From NCBI RefSeq assembly GCF_009930815.1, contig NZ_CP022222.1:2832501-2896500 (forward strand): 64,000 nucleotides of DNA, given 5' to 3'. The first letter of the stretch is position 1. Each line of letters starts with the position of its first letter. The notes beneath the pieces were generated by a model. The model ran no database searches. It was not told where the DNA came from and saw only the letters and a list, made by a program, of their open reading frames with translations. Positions 1 through 8,256 of this stretch are shown here, one piece after another. The translations under genes and the position numbers were made by a program. This DNA comes from Bradyrhizobium sp. CCBAU 051011. Its GTDB lineage: Bacteria > Pseudomonadota > Alphaproteobacteria > Rhizobiales > Xanthobacteraceae.

Positions 1-134
1 TCGATCTCGTCTAGCGCGTTCTTCATCGAGGCCGCGGCAAACACCGTCAGGGATTTTTCCTGCGCGGCGGCGGGTGAGGGGGTGGTTGTTAGTGATATGG
101 CGAAGGCCAGGAAAAGGCCGGCAAGACGATTCAT
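1..134 (-). CDS. modA: ModA-like molybdate-binding protein, N-terminal part
   Basis: Only the first 44 codons are in the window; the gene runs off the left edge. The start ATG is at 134. The product opens with a signal peptide (MNRLAGLFLAFAISL, then an Ala-rich cleavage region ending near AAAQ), followed by LTVFAAASMKNALDEI. That segment is the typical first beta strand and oxyanion-binding turn of ModA, the periplasmic receptor of the molybdate ABC transporter. ModA delivers molybdate to ModB/ModC, which would lie to the left. A related tungstate or thiosulfate-type receptor is possible because the binding residues further in are not visible. Confidence 0.75.
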   Translation of the reverse strand, partial: MNRLAGLFLAFAISLTTTPSPAAAQEKSLTVFAAASMKNALDEI

Positions 135-344
135 CGGGCGCTCCATGCATGTTGCGAGCGGCGGTTGCCGCGCGCAAAACAGGCGTTGGTTGGGTGAGAC
201 GACCGTCGGAAGCGCCGTTCCGTGATCCCTGGTGGACTTGCGGTCGATCGGGATGTCGCCAGCCCTGACAATATCAGGATGGGGGCAGAGGTAAAGGCGG
301 CTGCACCGCGTTGCAAGGTGCCGTCGGGCCGGCTTGCCGTACCG

Positions 345-869
345 TTAATGATGATGGTGTCGCTTGTGCCCGCCGCTGCCGTAGCCGCGCAATTCCGCAT
401 ATTTTGTCATTTGCGACGGGGTCAAAATGCGCCCCGTCGACAGATGATATTTCAGATGGGTCTCGCGCAGTATCCCCTGCGTGGCGGCGACGGCCGCGGT
501 GGACGCTTTCAGGCTTTCCGGCGTGACGGTGCGGGTCGCAAACTGCTTGTCCAGTTCGGCTTCCTGCTCGATCAGCCTGGCGCCAAGCGGCATCGCCTCG
601 GCCTTCATGGAATCGAACAGGCGCTGCATGCTGGCGCGCTGCTCGGTGGAGAGTTCGAGCTTGTCGGCGAGTTCGAGAACGTGCAACGGCCCCGGATAGC
701 CGTTCAGTTCGGCCGCGAGCGCCAGGCCCATTCCGCGGCCGGCGCCGAGGTCGGCAATCTGCTGCTCGGATAGCGCCTTGATCGAGCGTGTCTGCATCCC
801 CGCGTAGGGCGTTTGTGCATGCACGCTGGTGACGAAAGCGATGGATGCGATCACGGGCCAGATCTTCAT
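345..869 (-). CDS. Spy/CpxP-like periplasmic LTXXQ protein
   Basis: 174 residues. I start at the ATG at 869, not at an upstream in-frame codon at 917, because MKIWPVIASIAFVTSVHA is a clean signal peptide and GGAG lies about 10 bases before it. The mature part is mainly helical with three related repeats (LSEQQIADL, LSTEQRASM, LTPSQMTKY); the last fits the LTxxQ motif of the Spy/CpxP fold, which includes periplasmic chaperones and metal sensors. The C-terminus is His-rich (HKRHHHH), which could bind metal. It lies 34 bases downstream of mepA on the same strand, so the two may be co-transcribed. Exact role unknown. Confidence 0.7.
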   Translation of the reverse strand: MKIWPVIASIAFVTSVHAQTPYAGMQTRSIKALSEQQIADLGAGRGMGLALAAELNGYPGPLHVLELADKLELSTEQRASMQRLFDSMKAEAMPLGARLIEQEAELDKQFATRTVTPESLKASTAAVAATQGILRETHLKYHLSTGRILTPSQMTKYAELRGYGSGGHKRHHHH

Positions 870-903
870 CGATATTCTCCAGTGGGTCTGTTCGCTTACA
901 TCG

Positions 904-1851
904 TCAGTGTTTTGCATCAGGGGCGTTCAGCACCGCCTTGCAGGCCGGCGGCAGCGACGCCATCGTCATCGGCGGCTTCGGTTTTGGCGGCACTTTCGGC
1001 GGCTTCGGATGCAGCACCGCATCGCTGAACCAGTAGGCGAGATCGGCAGGTTGGCAACCTTCGCCCTCGTTCGGCTCGGGTTGGCTCTCGCATTCGCCGG
1101 CGCCGGGCGGGCATCTGATGCGGATGTGGAAGTGATAGTCATGGCCGTACATCGGGCGCACCTTGTGCAGCCAGTATCGGTCCCCCTTGGCCTCGCGACA
1201 CAGCGCCTTCTTGATCGCGGCATTGACGAAGATGCGCTGCACGCTGGGCTCCTGCGCGGCGGCGCGGATAACGGCAAGATGCGTCGGCGTCCAGGCGTGC
1301 GGATCGATGTCGAGCCGATCGTTGCGCACCATCATCACCGCCGACATCTCCTCGCGCTCGTTGCGCGATAGTTGCCGGTTCGGCATCGGCGTCAGCCAGA
1401 TGTCGGCATCCAACCCCACCTGATGGCTGGCATGTCCGGTAAACATCGGCCCGCCGCGCGGCTGCGACATGTCGCCGACCAAGATGCCCGGCCAGCCGGC
1501 ATCTCGCCGTGCCCTTGCTGCCAGCCGTTTCACCAGCGCGACCAGATCGGGATGGCCCCAGTAACGATTGCGCGACAGCCGCATCACCTGCCAATTGTCG
1601 CCGTTGATCGGCAACCCTTCCGCGCCCGAGATGCAGCCATGGGCGTAAAATCCGTGCACGCGCGTCGGCATGGCCGCCGGCAGCAGCTTGCGGCCGAACA
1701 GCTCCTTGGCGGCGACATTGGGATCGTTGGGGTTGGCAAGCGGCGGCAGCGGCTTCGGATTGACCGTGCCCTTGTCCTGCGCCCATGCGCTGGCGGCATG
1801 GGCGGCGGCGATCAAGGTGATGAGCGGGATCAGAATCAGGCGAGGGTTCAT
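904..1851 (-). CDS. mepA: Penicillin-insensitive murein endopeptidase MepA
   Basis: 315 residues with an N-terminal signal peptide (to about residue 24, ASAWA). It contains the zinc-site motifs of the LAS peptidase group as found in MepA: HASHQVGLDADIW (H-x6-D type) and GHDYHFHIRIRC with the H-x-H pair. MepA is a periplasmic zinc endopeptidase that cuts D-alanyl-meso-diaminopimelyl cross-links in peptidoglycan. Length is slightly above the E. coli enzyme because of a Pro/Lys-rich tail near residues 280-300. The LTXXQ protein follows on the same strand. Confidence 0.9.
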   Translation of the reverse strand: MNPRLILIPLITLIAAAHAASAWAQDKGTVNPKPLPPLANPNDPNVAAKELFGRKLLPAAMPTRVHGFYAHGCISGAEGLPINGDNWQVMRLSRNRYWGHPDLVALVKRLAARARRDAGWPGILVGDMSQPRGGPMFTGHASHQVGLDADIWLTPMPNRQLSRNEREEMSAVMMVRNDRLDIDPHAWTPTHLAVIRAAAQEPSVQRIFVNAAIKKALCREAKGDRYWLHKVRPMYGHDYHFHIRIRCPPGAGECESQPEPNEGEGCQPADLAYWFSDAVLHPKPPKVPPKPKPPMTMASLPPACKAVLNAPDAKH

Positions 1852-2151
1852 CGGATCACTCTATTCACACCTAAGTAGCATGAAACGGGCAACAAGGGAC
1901 AAGCGCGGCAAACACAATGGCCCGGCCCCGCACGGCCACGGCCCACGCGCGGGAACAAGATTAACCCGGATTCGCGGCGCTTCTACGGTTGTCATTCAAT
2001 CTACAAGGCGCCTCGCATGGCTGCGTCAGGCTGCATCCCACGCGTGCGGCGTTTGTTGGCGTTGTTCCAACGCAACACACGCATCGAAATAAACCAGAGC
2101 GGGACAATCATCTCGGACGATCCCGCTCCAGCTTCCGCTCTTGAGTTCTGT
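1852..2151. other. Intergenic region, 300 bases
   Basis: The region lies between the mepA start and the stop of the phytanoyl-CoA dioxygenase-like gene, both on the minus strand. It must hold the mepA promoter, which I could not place with confidence. It contains a small hairpin (GCGTTG-TTC-CAACGC, about 2063-2078) and the terminator-like hairpin at 2097-2128. I see no convincing gene here. Confidence 0.6.
2097..2128 (-). terminator. Terminator-like hairpin after the PhyH-type gene
   Basis: Perfect 8-base arms GAGCGGGA (2097-2104) and TCCCGCTC (2121-2128) with a 16-base loop, just past the stop codon at 2152. On the minus strand it is followed by a weak T-rich stretch, so it is a plausible but not strong intrinsic terminator. 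Confidence 0.5.
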
Positions 2152-2958
2152 TTACCCTCGTGCCTGTAACGCCAGCCGGATAGATCTCTCAACCGGCGAA
2201 TAATCGCCGTCGGGTCGCGCAAGCCTGAAGGGCTTCGCCGGGTGCAGCGGCGGTTGCGCCATGAAACGTGGCGCAGAACCCCGGTGCATCTGCGCGGCGT
2301 GAACGAGGAACGGGTGGCACAAATAGACCGTACCGGCCTCGCCGGTCGCCAGTACCTCGGGCCGGCCGCTTCCCATCGTATCCGGTATGAAATGCGACAT
2401 GCCGGCCTCGCCGGCCGGTTCGAGATAGCGCGCCATATCCAGATGCGAGCCCGGCCTTATTCGGGTAGGCGCATCGGACTCTCCCACATCGGAGAACAGG
2501 AACAACATCAGCAGCGCACGCCCACGGGACGTCACGTTCACGCGCCAAGCGGCGTAATCAGGGTTGTCGGCGCTTGTGTGCTCCGCCGGGAAGCTGACAT
2601 CGACATGCCAGCCGGCATCGCCGGGATCGCGCGGGCTCGGAAACCGCACCGGGAAAGTTCCGAGGTCGGCCCGCGGCCACCAGCGTCCCCGTCCGACAAG
2701 CTGGTCGAAGGCCGTATGAAGCTGCGGGGTGTTGACGGCTTTCCTGAACGGTTCGTCGCCGTAGTAACCGAGGCGGATCACGGGCTCAGTCCACGTCGCG
2801 GGATCGTCGGGATCGCAGGGCAGATCGCGCCACAGAATGGCGCGCCCCTGTTCGGCAAGCTCGCGCGGAAAGGCGTGATCGATCCGAACGAAGCCGTCTT
2901 GAATGAACTGCTCGATCTGCGCGTCGCTGAGCGCGCGCACTTGTTTGCTGGCAGGCAT
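2152..2958 (-). CDS. Phytanoyl-CoA dioxygenase family protein
   Basis: 268 residues from the ATG at 2958, chosen over an ATG 24 bases upstream because AGAGGA sits correctly before it. The Fe(II) site of the PhyH fold is visible: H-x-D in GWHVDVSFP, the distal His in LCHPFLVHAA, and a downstream Arg (APRF) able to bind 2-oxoglutarate. These enzymes hydroxylate small molecules or acyl chains with iron and 2-oxoglutarate. The bacterial family is broad and the substrate cannot be read from the sequence. It stands alone, with no pathway neighbours. Confidence 0.8.
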   Translation of the reverse strand: MPASKQVRALSDAQIEQFIQDGFVRIDHAFPRELAEQGRAILWRDLPCDPDDPATWTEPVIRLGYYGDEPFRKAVNTPQLHTAFDQLVGRGRWWPRADLGTFPVRFPSPRDPGDAGWHVDVSFPAEHTSADNPDYAAWRVNVTSRGRALLMLFLFSDVGESDAPTRIRPGSHLDMARYLEPAGEAGMSHFIPDTMGSGRPEVLATGEAGTVYLCHPFLVHAAQMHRGSAPRFMAQPPLHPAKPFRLARPDGDYSPVERSIRLALQARG

Positions 2959-3161
2959 GAAAATCCTCTTATCGCTGGGCAAGCGGCCATGGCCTGCGCG
3001 AAGCAGGAGCGGCCGGACTGTTTCTGTCGAAAACTTCCGCCCGCCTGAGCGGGCAACGCGGTCAGCGCGCGAGGAAGTAGACCGAAGCGATATGGGAGGT
3101 ACGGATCATCATGGCATACGCAGTGTAGCAAACCGGCCGCCGGCGTTCAACGCCGCCGCGC

Positions 3162-4163
3162 TCATTGCAACTCGATGTTAGCGGACTTGATCACCGCGGC
3201 CCAGCGGTCGATTTCCTCGCGCATGTAGGCGGACGACTTGTCGACCGGGCCGCCGAAAATTCCGGCGGACAATTTCTTGAGCTGATCCTGCACCTGCGGC
3301 TGGCGCAACGCCTCGTTCACATCGGCATTGATCTTGTCGACGATGTTTTTCGGCGTCTTGGGCGGCGCGACGATGCCGTACCAGGCGACGGCTTCGAAGC
3401 CCGGCAGTGTTTCTGATATCGTTGGGACGTCCGGCAGCGTGGGGAGTCGTTCGGATGAGGCTATTGCAAGCAATTTCAATTTGCCGGCCTGAACAAGCTC
3501 CAGCGAGACGCCGAGATTGTCGAACATGACGTCGACGTCGCCGGCGACAAGCCCCTGCAGCGCAGGCGCCGAGCCGCGATAGGGAATATGCCGAAGCTTT
3601 ACCTTCGCCATCAACTGGAACAACTCCGACGTCAGATGCGAGGTCGTGCCGTTGCCCTGCGTGGCGCAGATGGTTCTGTCGGAATTGCCTTTCAGGTACT
3701 CGATCAGCTCGGCCACGCTCGATGCCTTGATGTTGGTCGGATTGACGATCAGAGCGTTCGGCACCTTGGCCATCACGATAACAGGCTCGAACTTCGTCGG
3801 ATCGAAGCCGAGCCTGGGGTACAGATTGTGATTGATCACGAGCGGCGGCGGAGGCGACGAGAGCAGGGTGTAGCCGTCGGGCGCCGAATGATAGACCTGT
3901 TCGGCGCCGATGTTTCCGGCGGCGCCGGTGCGGTTTTCGATCACCACCGGCTGGCTCCATTTGCGTGACAGCCAGTCAGCAATAATCCGTGGAATGGCAT
4001 CAGCCGTTCCGCCGGCGGGAAAGGGAACGACGATCTTCACGGGGCGGTCCGGATAGTCCGCGGCTGACGCATGCGCGGAAAAATGCGCGGCTAAGGCCAG
4101 AACCAGCGGCAGCAGCGCCAGTTTACGGCAGACGGCAAGCAGCGCTGGCATGGAGCCATGCAT
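3162..4163 (-). CDS. Bug/TctC-family tripartite tricarboxylate transporter substrate-binding protein
   Basis: 333 residues from the ATG at 4163, which has a strong GGGAGGAG site before it; longer readings from 4370 lack this. A signal peptide (to about residue 32, AHASA) precedes YPDRPVKIVVPFPAGGTADAIPR, the hallmark start of Bug receptors, with the PAGG loop that contacts a carboxylate ligand. Such periplasmic proteins bind dicarboxylates, aromatic acids or related compounds. No membrane subunits (TctA/TctB) are adjacent, so it is an orphan receptor. It is divergent from a broken FAD monooxygenase, suggesting the pair once served uptake and oxidation of one compound. Confidence 0.88.
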   Translation of the reverse strand: MHGSMPALLAVCRKLALLPLVLALAAHFSAHASAADYPDRPVKIVVPFPAGGTADAIPRIIADWLSRKWSQPVVIENRTGAAGNIGAEQVYHSAPDGYTLLSSPPPPLVINHNLYPRLGFDPTKFEPVIVMAKVPNALIVNPTNIKASSVAELIEYLKGNSDRTICATQGNGTTSHLTSELFQLMAKVKLRHIPYRGSAPALQGLVAGDVDVMFDNLGVSLELVQAGKLKLLAIASSERLPTLPDVPTISETLPGFEAVAWYGIVAPPKTPKNIVDKINADVNEALRQPQVQDQLKKLSAGIFGGPVDKSSAYMREEIDRWAAVIKSANIELQ

Positions 4164-4284
4164 TGAAACTCCTCCCGCTATCGTTCTCCGTCCGGTCTGA
4201 CCTGCCGGCGCCGGTACTTGGTGTTTGCAGCAAGGGAGGATAGCTTGAACGAGCAAGCTTCCGAAACATTTTCCGTGTGGGACG

Positions 4285-5456
4285 ATGACGCAGCAGCTCA
4301 CTGTCGTGATCATTGGAGGCGGAATCGGCGGATTGTTCGCCGCCAACGCGCTGATCGCGCACGGCTTCAAGGTTACCGTCTACGAGCAGGCGCCCGCGCT
4401 CGGCGAGGTCGGGGCAGGGGTTTTTTTGACACCCAACAGCGTGCGACAATTGCAGCGGGTGGGTCTTAGAGATCAGGTGGAACGTTGGGGGGCCAGGGTC
4501 GGCACAGGCTCTCACTATTTTCGCCACGACGGCGCGCCGATCGCGCCGGTTCAGGTGACGGACTCGGCCGGCTGGAATGCGACGTTCGGCATGCATCGCG
4601 CTGATATGGTCGATATCCTGGCCGGCGCCTTGCCGCCCGGCGTGGTGCGCACGGGCCATCGCGGCACGGGCTTCGAGCAAGCCGGTGAAGTTGCGCGCGT
4701 GACATTCTACAATGGCGCCGTCGCCGAAGGCGACGTCGTGATTGCCGCTGACGGCATCCACTCGGAGCTCCGGCGTTATGCGGCGCCGCCGTCCCGGCCG
4801 GTCTTTCACGGCTCCGTCGCCTATCGCGGCGTGCTGCCGCATCAGCCTGGCCGACCGATCGCTGGCAGATGTGGCTCGGCAAGGGAAAGCATTTCCTCTC
4901 CTTTCCTGTCCGATCGGGCGAGCTGATCAACTATGTCGGCTTCGTGCCGGCCGATGCGGAAATGAAGGAATCCTGGTCGGCGCCCGGAGACCCCGACGTG
5001 CTTAGTCGCGAATTCGACGGCTGGGACCCGCGCATCGGGATGTTGTTGAGCGAGGTCGACAAGACATTCCGCTGGGCGCTGTATGATCGCGAGCCACTGC
5101 CGATCTGGACGCGCGGCCGGCTGACGTTGCTCGGCGATGCCGCGCATCCGATGCTGCCGCATCTCGGCCAGGGCGCCAACCAGTCGATCGAGGACGGCAT
5201 GGCGCTGGCAACCATTCTGGCGCGGGCGACGCGCGCCAATGTGCCGGCTGCGCTGTTGGCTTATGAGCGGCTGCGGCGCGAGCGCGTGGCGGCGGTCCAG
5301 CGCGGCGCGCGCGAGAACGGGATGCGCTACGACTCATCCTACGCCGATCTCGGCGTTCGCGATGCCGAGATATCAGCACATGCGGCGTTCCGCAGGCGGC
5401 TTTACGACCACGATGTCGTACCGGAAGCACAGGCGGCGGCAATCTCTCTGGGCTGA
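4285..5456 (+). pseudogene. FAD-dependent monooxygenase (salicylate hydroxylase-like), frameshifted
   Basis: Two open frames together make one protein. The first (from ATG 4285) has the FAD-binding GGGIGGL near residue 11 and continues to about GVLPHQ. The second, one frame back, has AWPTDRWQMWLG, then GDAAHPMLPHLGQGANQSIEDG, the second FAD motif of class A flavoprotein hydroxylases. The break is at about 4840-4848: adding a single C in the run CAGCCTGG restores HQPWPTDRWQMWLG and an enzyme of about 390 residues, the normal length. Both halves keep good coding character, so this is either a recent one-base deletion or a sequencing error. A strong ribosome-binding sequence at 4233-4241 is about 45 bases before the ATG and does not serve it well. 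Confidence 0.85.
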
Positions 5457-5769
5457 ACGGGCGTTGCACGCGATCACATTAACCGTGCAATAACCTTCCC
5501 GGCCACTGAAGGACATTCATGCAGACGCGCGGCTTTTCGCGCATTCCTTGTGCAGTCGCCGCGCGAGCCGCTGTGCTCCGGCGGCCACACGGCGAATTTG
5601 CCTCTTGTATCTGCGACGCGCATCGAGGTCACACACGCAAGGCGTGTGTATGTGCTTTCTATCGGACGGCGTATCTAAACGTGCGATGGGAGTTTCTACG
5701 ACAAGAGATACCTTTTTTTCAGATACTTGTCTGAAAACTTTGCACGCAGAGTGCGAATAGAGCGTGGTA
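5457..5769. other. Intergenic region, 313 bases
   Basis: The region is rather AT-rich for this genome. It contains a short open frame at 5519-5734 (71 codons) with a good AAGGACATTC sequence before its ATG, but its residues resemble no family and its stop lies inside the palindrome at 5716-5737; I do not call it a gene. A half-matching CtrA-like site (TTAA-N7-ATAA) is at about 5477. The promoter of the EAL gene must be here. Confidence 0.5.
5716..5737. promoter_or_regulatory. Perfect 22-base inverted repeat before the EAL gene
   Basis: TTTTCAGA - 6 bases - TCTGAAAA with no mismatch in the 8-base arms. It lies 32 bases before the ATG at 5770. It is not followed by a T run on either strand in the right place for a terminator, so an operator is the better reading. 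I do not recognise a regulator for this sequence. Confidence 0.5.
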
Positions 5770-7596
5770 ATGCCGAAGAAGAAGCCAACAACAGCCGGAA
5801 AACCGAAGAAGTCGATTGTCCGTTTTCCCGGCCGGCCGGCAAAGCCCGCTGCGAGGCTGTCAACCAGCCGCCGAGATGGCGGCATCATCGGCCTGTCCGT
5901 CGACATCACCGAGTTGAAACAGCGCGAGGCGTCGTTCCGGCTGCTGTTCGACAGCAATCCGGTTCCGATGATGGTCTGCGCGCAGGGTGACGAACGAATC
6001 CTTGCCGTCAACGACGCCGCGGTTCAGCATTACGGTTACAGCCGCAGCGAATTCGAGAAGCTGACGATCCGCAACCTGCAAGCGTTCGACGTCGAGCCGC
6101 CATGGGCCGGCGAGCACGCCGGCGACGAGCGCGCGGCCCACGCCTGGAAGCATGTCAGGGCCGACGGCGAACTGATCGATCTGGCGATCTATTCGCGCCA
6201 GCTCGTTTACGGCGGCCGGTCCGCGGTCCTGCTCGCGCTGATGGACACCACCGAACGCAAGCGCGCCGAGGCGCGGCTGACGTTCATGGCCCAGCATGAC
6301 GGCCTGACCGGACTGCCGAACCGCAATTTGCTACGTCAGCAGATGGACGACATCCTGCTCCACACGCGCCGTAACGCCGAGAAGGTGGCGGTGCTCGTGC
6401 TCGGCCTCGACCACTTCAAGGCAATCAACGATACGCTTGGCCATGGCGTCGGCGACAAGCTCCTGCGCGGCGTCGGCAAGCGATTGCAATCGATGCTGCG
6501 CAAGGACGATGCATTGGCCAGGCTCAACTCCGACGAATTCGCCATCGTCCTGACCGGCGTGACACGGCCCGAGGATGCGGTGTTCATGGCGAGGCGCCTG
6601 CTCGACGCGATCGGCGATCCCTATCTGCTGGACGGGCACTCGATCGTGATCGGCGCCAGCATCGGCATCGCGATGTCGCCCGGCGATGGCGATGAATCCG
6701 AGAAGCTCCTGAAGAATGCCGACCTCGCTCTGTCGCGCGCCAAGAACGATTCCCGTGGCACGTTCTCGTTCTTCGAGGCCGGGATGGACGCGCGCGCCCA
6801 GACCCGCCGCAAGATCGAAACCGAGTTGCGCGAGGCCGTCCAGGGCGATGCGCTGCGGCCCTATTACCAGCCGCTGGTCGACCTTTCGAGCGGGCGCATC
6901 ACCGGCTTCGAGGCGCTGGTGCGCTGGCCGCATCCCGAGCGCGGCATGATCTCGCCGGCCGAGTTCATTCCCGTGGCGGAGGAGACCGGTCTGATCAACG
7001 CCGTCGGCGGCTTGATGCTGCGCCGTGCCTGCATGGACGCAGCGCAATGGCCCGACGACGTCCGCGTCGCGGTCAACCTGTCGCCGCTGCAGTTCCGCGT
7101 CGGCAATCTGTTGTCGCTGGTGGTGGATACGCTGAAGCAGTCCGGCCTGCCGGCAAAGCGCCTGGAGCTCGAGATTACCGAGACGCTGCTTCTGGAGAAG
7201 AGCAGCGAGGTGCTGGCGACGCTGCATGCGCTGCGCGCGCTCGGCGTTCGTATCTCGATGGACGATTTCGGCACCGGCTATTCCAGCCTGAGCTATTTGC
7301 GCAGCTTTCCGTTCGACAAGATCAAGATCGACCAGTCCTTCGTGCGGGATCTGGCCGCCAACCCCGACGCGCAGGCGATCGTGCGTTCGATCATCAGCCT
7401 CGGCAAGGGCCTGGGCGTCACGATCACGGCCGAAGGCGTCGAGACCGAGGCCGAGGTGAGTTGCCTGCGCAATGAGGGTTGCCACGAGGGCCAGGGTTTC
7501 CTGTTCAGCCGCGCGCGGCCCAATGGGGAGATCGTGAGCCTGTTGCAGACGCAGGGCAACTGGAGCGCAGCGGCGGGCGCGGCGCTGGTGGCGTGA
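5770..7596 (+). CDS. PAS-GGDEF-EAL protein, likely cyclic-di-GMP phosphodiesterase
   Basis: 608 residues from ATG 5770 (a GTG two codons earlier is also possible). A basic leader (to about residue 37) is followed by DGGIIGLSVDITELKQRE, which looks like the last strands of a PAS/PAC domain whose body is absent. One full PAS domain follows (about 55-170), then GGDEF (about 180-340) and EAL (about 355-600). The GGDEF signature is decayed to NSDEF (residues 253-257), so cyclase activity is unlikely. The EAL domain keeps EALVRW (E381), NLSPLQF, EITETLLL, MDDFGTGYSS, DKIKID and AEGVET, the metal and catalytic residues for c-di-GMP hydrolysis. No membrane segment: a cytosolic sensor enzyme. Confidence 0.9.
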   Translation: MPKKKPTTAGKPKKSIVRFPGRPAKPAARLSTSRRDGGIIGLSVDITELKQREASFRLLFDSNPVPMMVCAQGDERILAVNDAAVQHYGYSRSEFEKLTIRNLQAFDVEPPWAGEHAGDERAAHAWKHVRADGELIDLAIYSRQLVYGGRSAVLLALMDTTERKRAEARLTFMAQHDGLTGLPNRNLLRQQMDDILLHTRRNAEKVAVLVLGLDHFKAINDTLGHGVGDKLLRGVGKRLQSMLRKDDALARLNSDEFAIVLTGVTRPEDAVFMARRLLDAIGDPYLLDGHSIVIGASIGIAMSPGDGDESEKLLKNADLALSRAKNDSRGTFSFFEAGMDARAQTRRKIETELREAVQGDALRPYYQPLVDLSSGRITGFEALVRWPHPERGMISPAEFIPVAEETGLINAVGGLMLRRACMDAAQWPDDVRVAVNLSPLQFRVGNLLSLVVDTLKQSGLPAKRLELEITETLLLEKSSEVLATLHALRALGVRISMDDFGTGYSSLSYLRSFPFDKIKIDQSFVRDLAANPDAQAIVRSIISLGKGLGVTITAEGVETEAEVSCLRNEGCHEGQGFLFSRARPNGEIVSLLQTQGNWSAAAGAALVA

Positions 7597-7613
7597 GGCC
7601 ACGGTAGGGGCCA

Positions 7614-7699
7614 CGTCATTGCGAGGAGCAAGCGACGAAGCAATCCATGCTTCCGCGTGCGTGGAGAGACGGATTGCTTCGCTTCGCTCGCAATGACGA
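7614..7699. repeat. Family A palindromic intergenic repeat, copy 1
   Basis: Ends are GTCATTGCGAGGAGC and its near complement GCTCGCAATGAC; inner arms carry GAAGCAATCCA and GGATTGCTTCG. It folds into one long hairpin between two convergent genes and could act in transcription termination. Another copy is at 30670. Confidence 0.85.
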
Positions 7700-7705
7700 G
7701 GATGG

Positions 7706-8176
7706 TTATCTCGCCACTTTCCGCTTCCTCGTGTGATACGTCAGCGCCAGCGCCACGCAGTGGCGCAGCGCTTTCTCGGGGAGCTTCTCGCCGGCATCGA
7801 GCAGAATGGCGCGGTTGCCGCTATAGCTCAGCTCCGGATAAAGCTCGCGAAAGGTCTCGACCAGATCGGTCTGGCAGTGGAAATAAACCGCGTAGCGGCC
7901 GGCTTCCGCCTTCACCTGGTCGATCCGGATCGTGCTGCCGCTCTTGCTCTCGGTCGTGAGATAGCTCGGCTGCCCCCATTTCAGCGTCTCTTGCAGCGCG
8001 CCGACGCCATCGGTTGTCTTGGCAGTATCCAAGATCAGCCGGCGCAGCGCCAACAGCCTCGCCTTGATCGGACTGGGATAGGCGCCGAAGACGACTTCCA
8101 CCGCGGAATTCGCAGCCACACTCGATGGCTTCCCGGCGCTACGCTTTGCCGCCTTCTTCCGTGCCGTAGCTTTCAT
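7706..8176 (-). CDS. DUF1801 (YdhG-like) domain protein
   Basis: 156 residues. After a Lys/Ala-rich leader of about 20 residues comes the DUF1801 fold, with ALQETLKWGQPSYLT as its most typical stretch and a C-terminal ALTYHTRKRK. Members are small cytosolic proteins of unclear function; some relate to iron-handling or phosphotransfer folds, but none of that can be shown here. The basic leader is unusual and could aid nucleic acid binding. It is followed on the same strand by the family A repeat. Confidence 0.75.
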   Translation of the reverse strand: MKATARKKAAKRSAGKPSSVAANSAVEVVFGAYPSPIKARLLALRRLILDTAKTTDGVGALQETLKWGQPSYLTTESKSGSTIRIDQVKAEAGRYAVYFHCQTDLVETFRELYPELSYSGNRAILLDAGEKLPEKALRHCVALALTYHTRKRKVAR

Positions 8177-8256
8177 GAAGGTCCGCGCACCCTGCCTGGA
8201 GCTGTCGCGCGCAGCCTAGAGCAGGATGCAAACCGGCGGAAGCGAAAACGAAACGC

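Noticed and set aside
4218-4469. Alternative start (TTG at 4245) for the FAD monooxygenase behind a strong ribosome-binding sequence
   Set aside because: That frame does not join the FAD-binding motif; the reading frame with GGGIGGL starts at 4285.
5477-5492. CtrA-like TTAA-N7-ATAA site
   Set aside because: Single copy with a mismatch, and almost 280 bases from the next start codon; too weak alone.
5519-5734. Possible 71-residue protein with a good ribosome-binding sequence
   Set aside because: No recognisable family, odd composition with five Cys, and the stop lies within the palindrome; kept only as a note on the intergenic region.
6331-7614. Minus-strand open frame of 427 codons opposite the EAL gene
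   Set aside because: It is an antisense shadow. The plus strand has clear GGDEF and EAL motifs.
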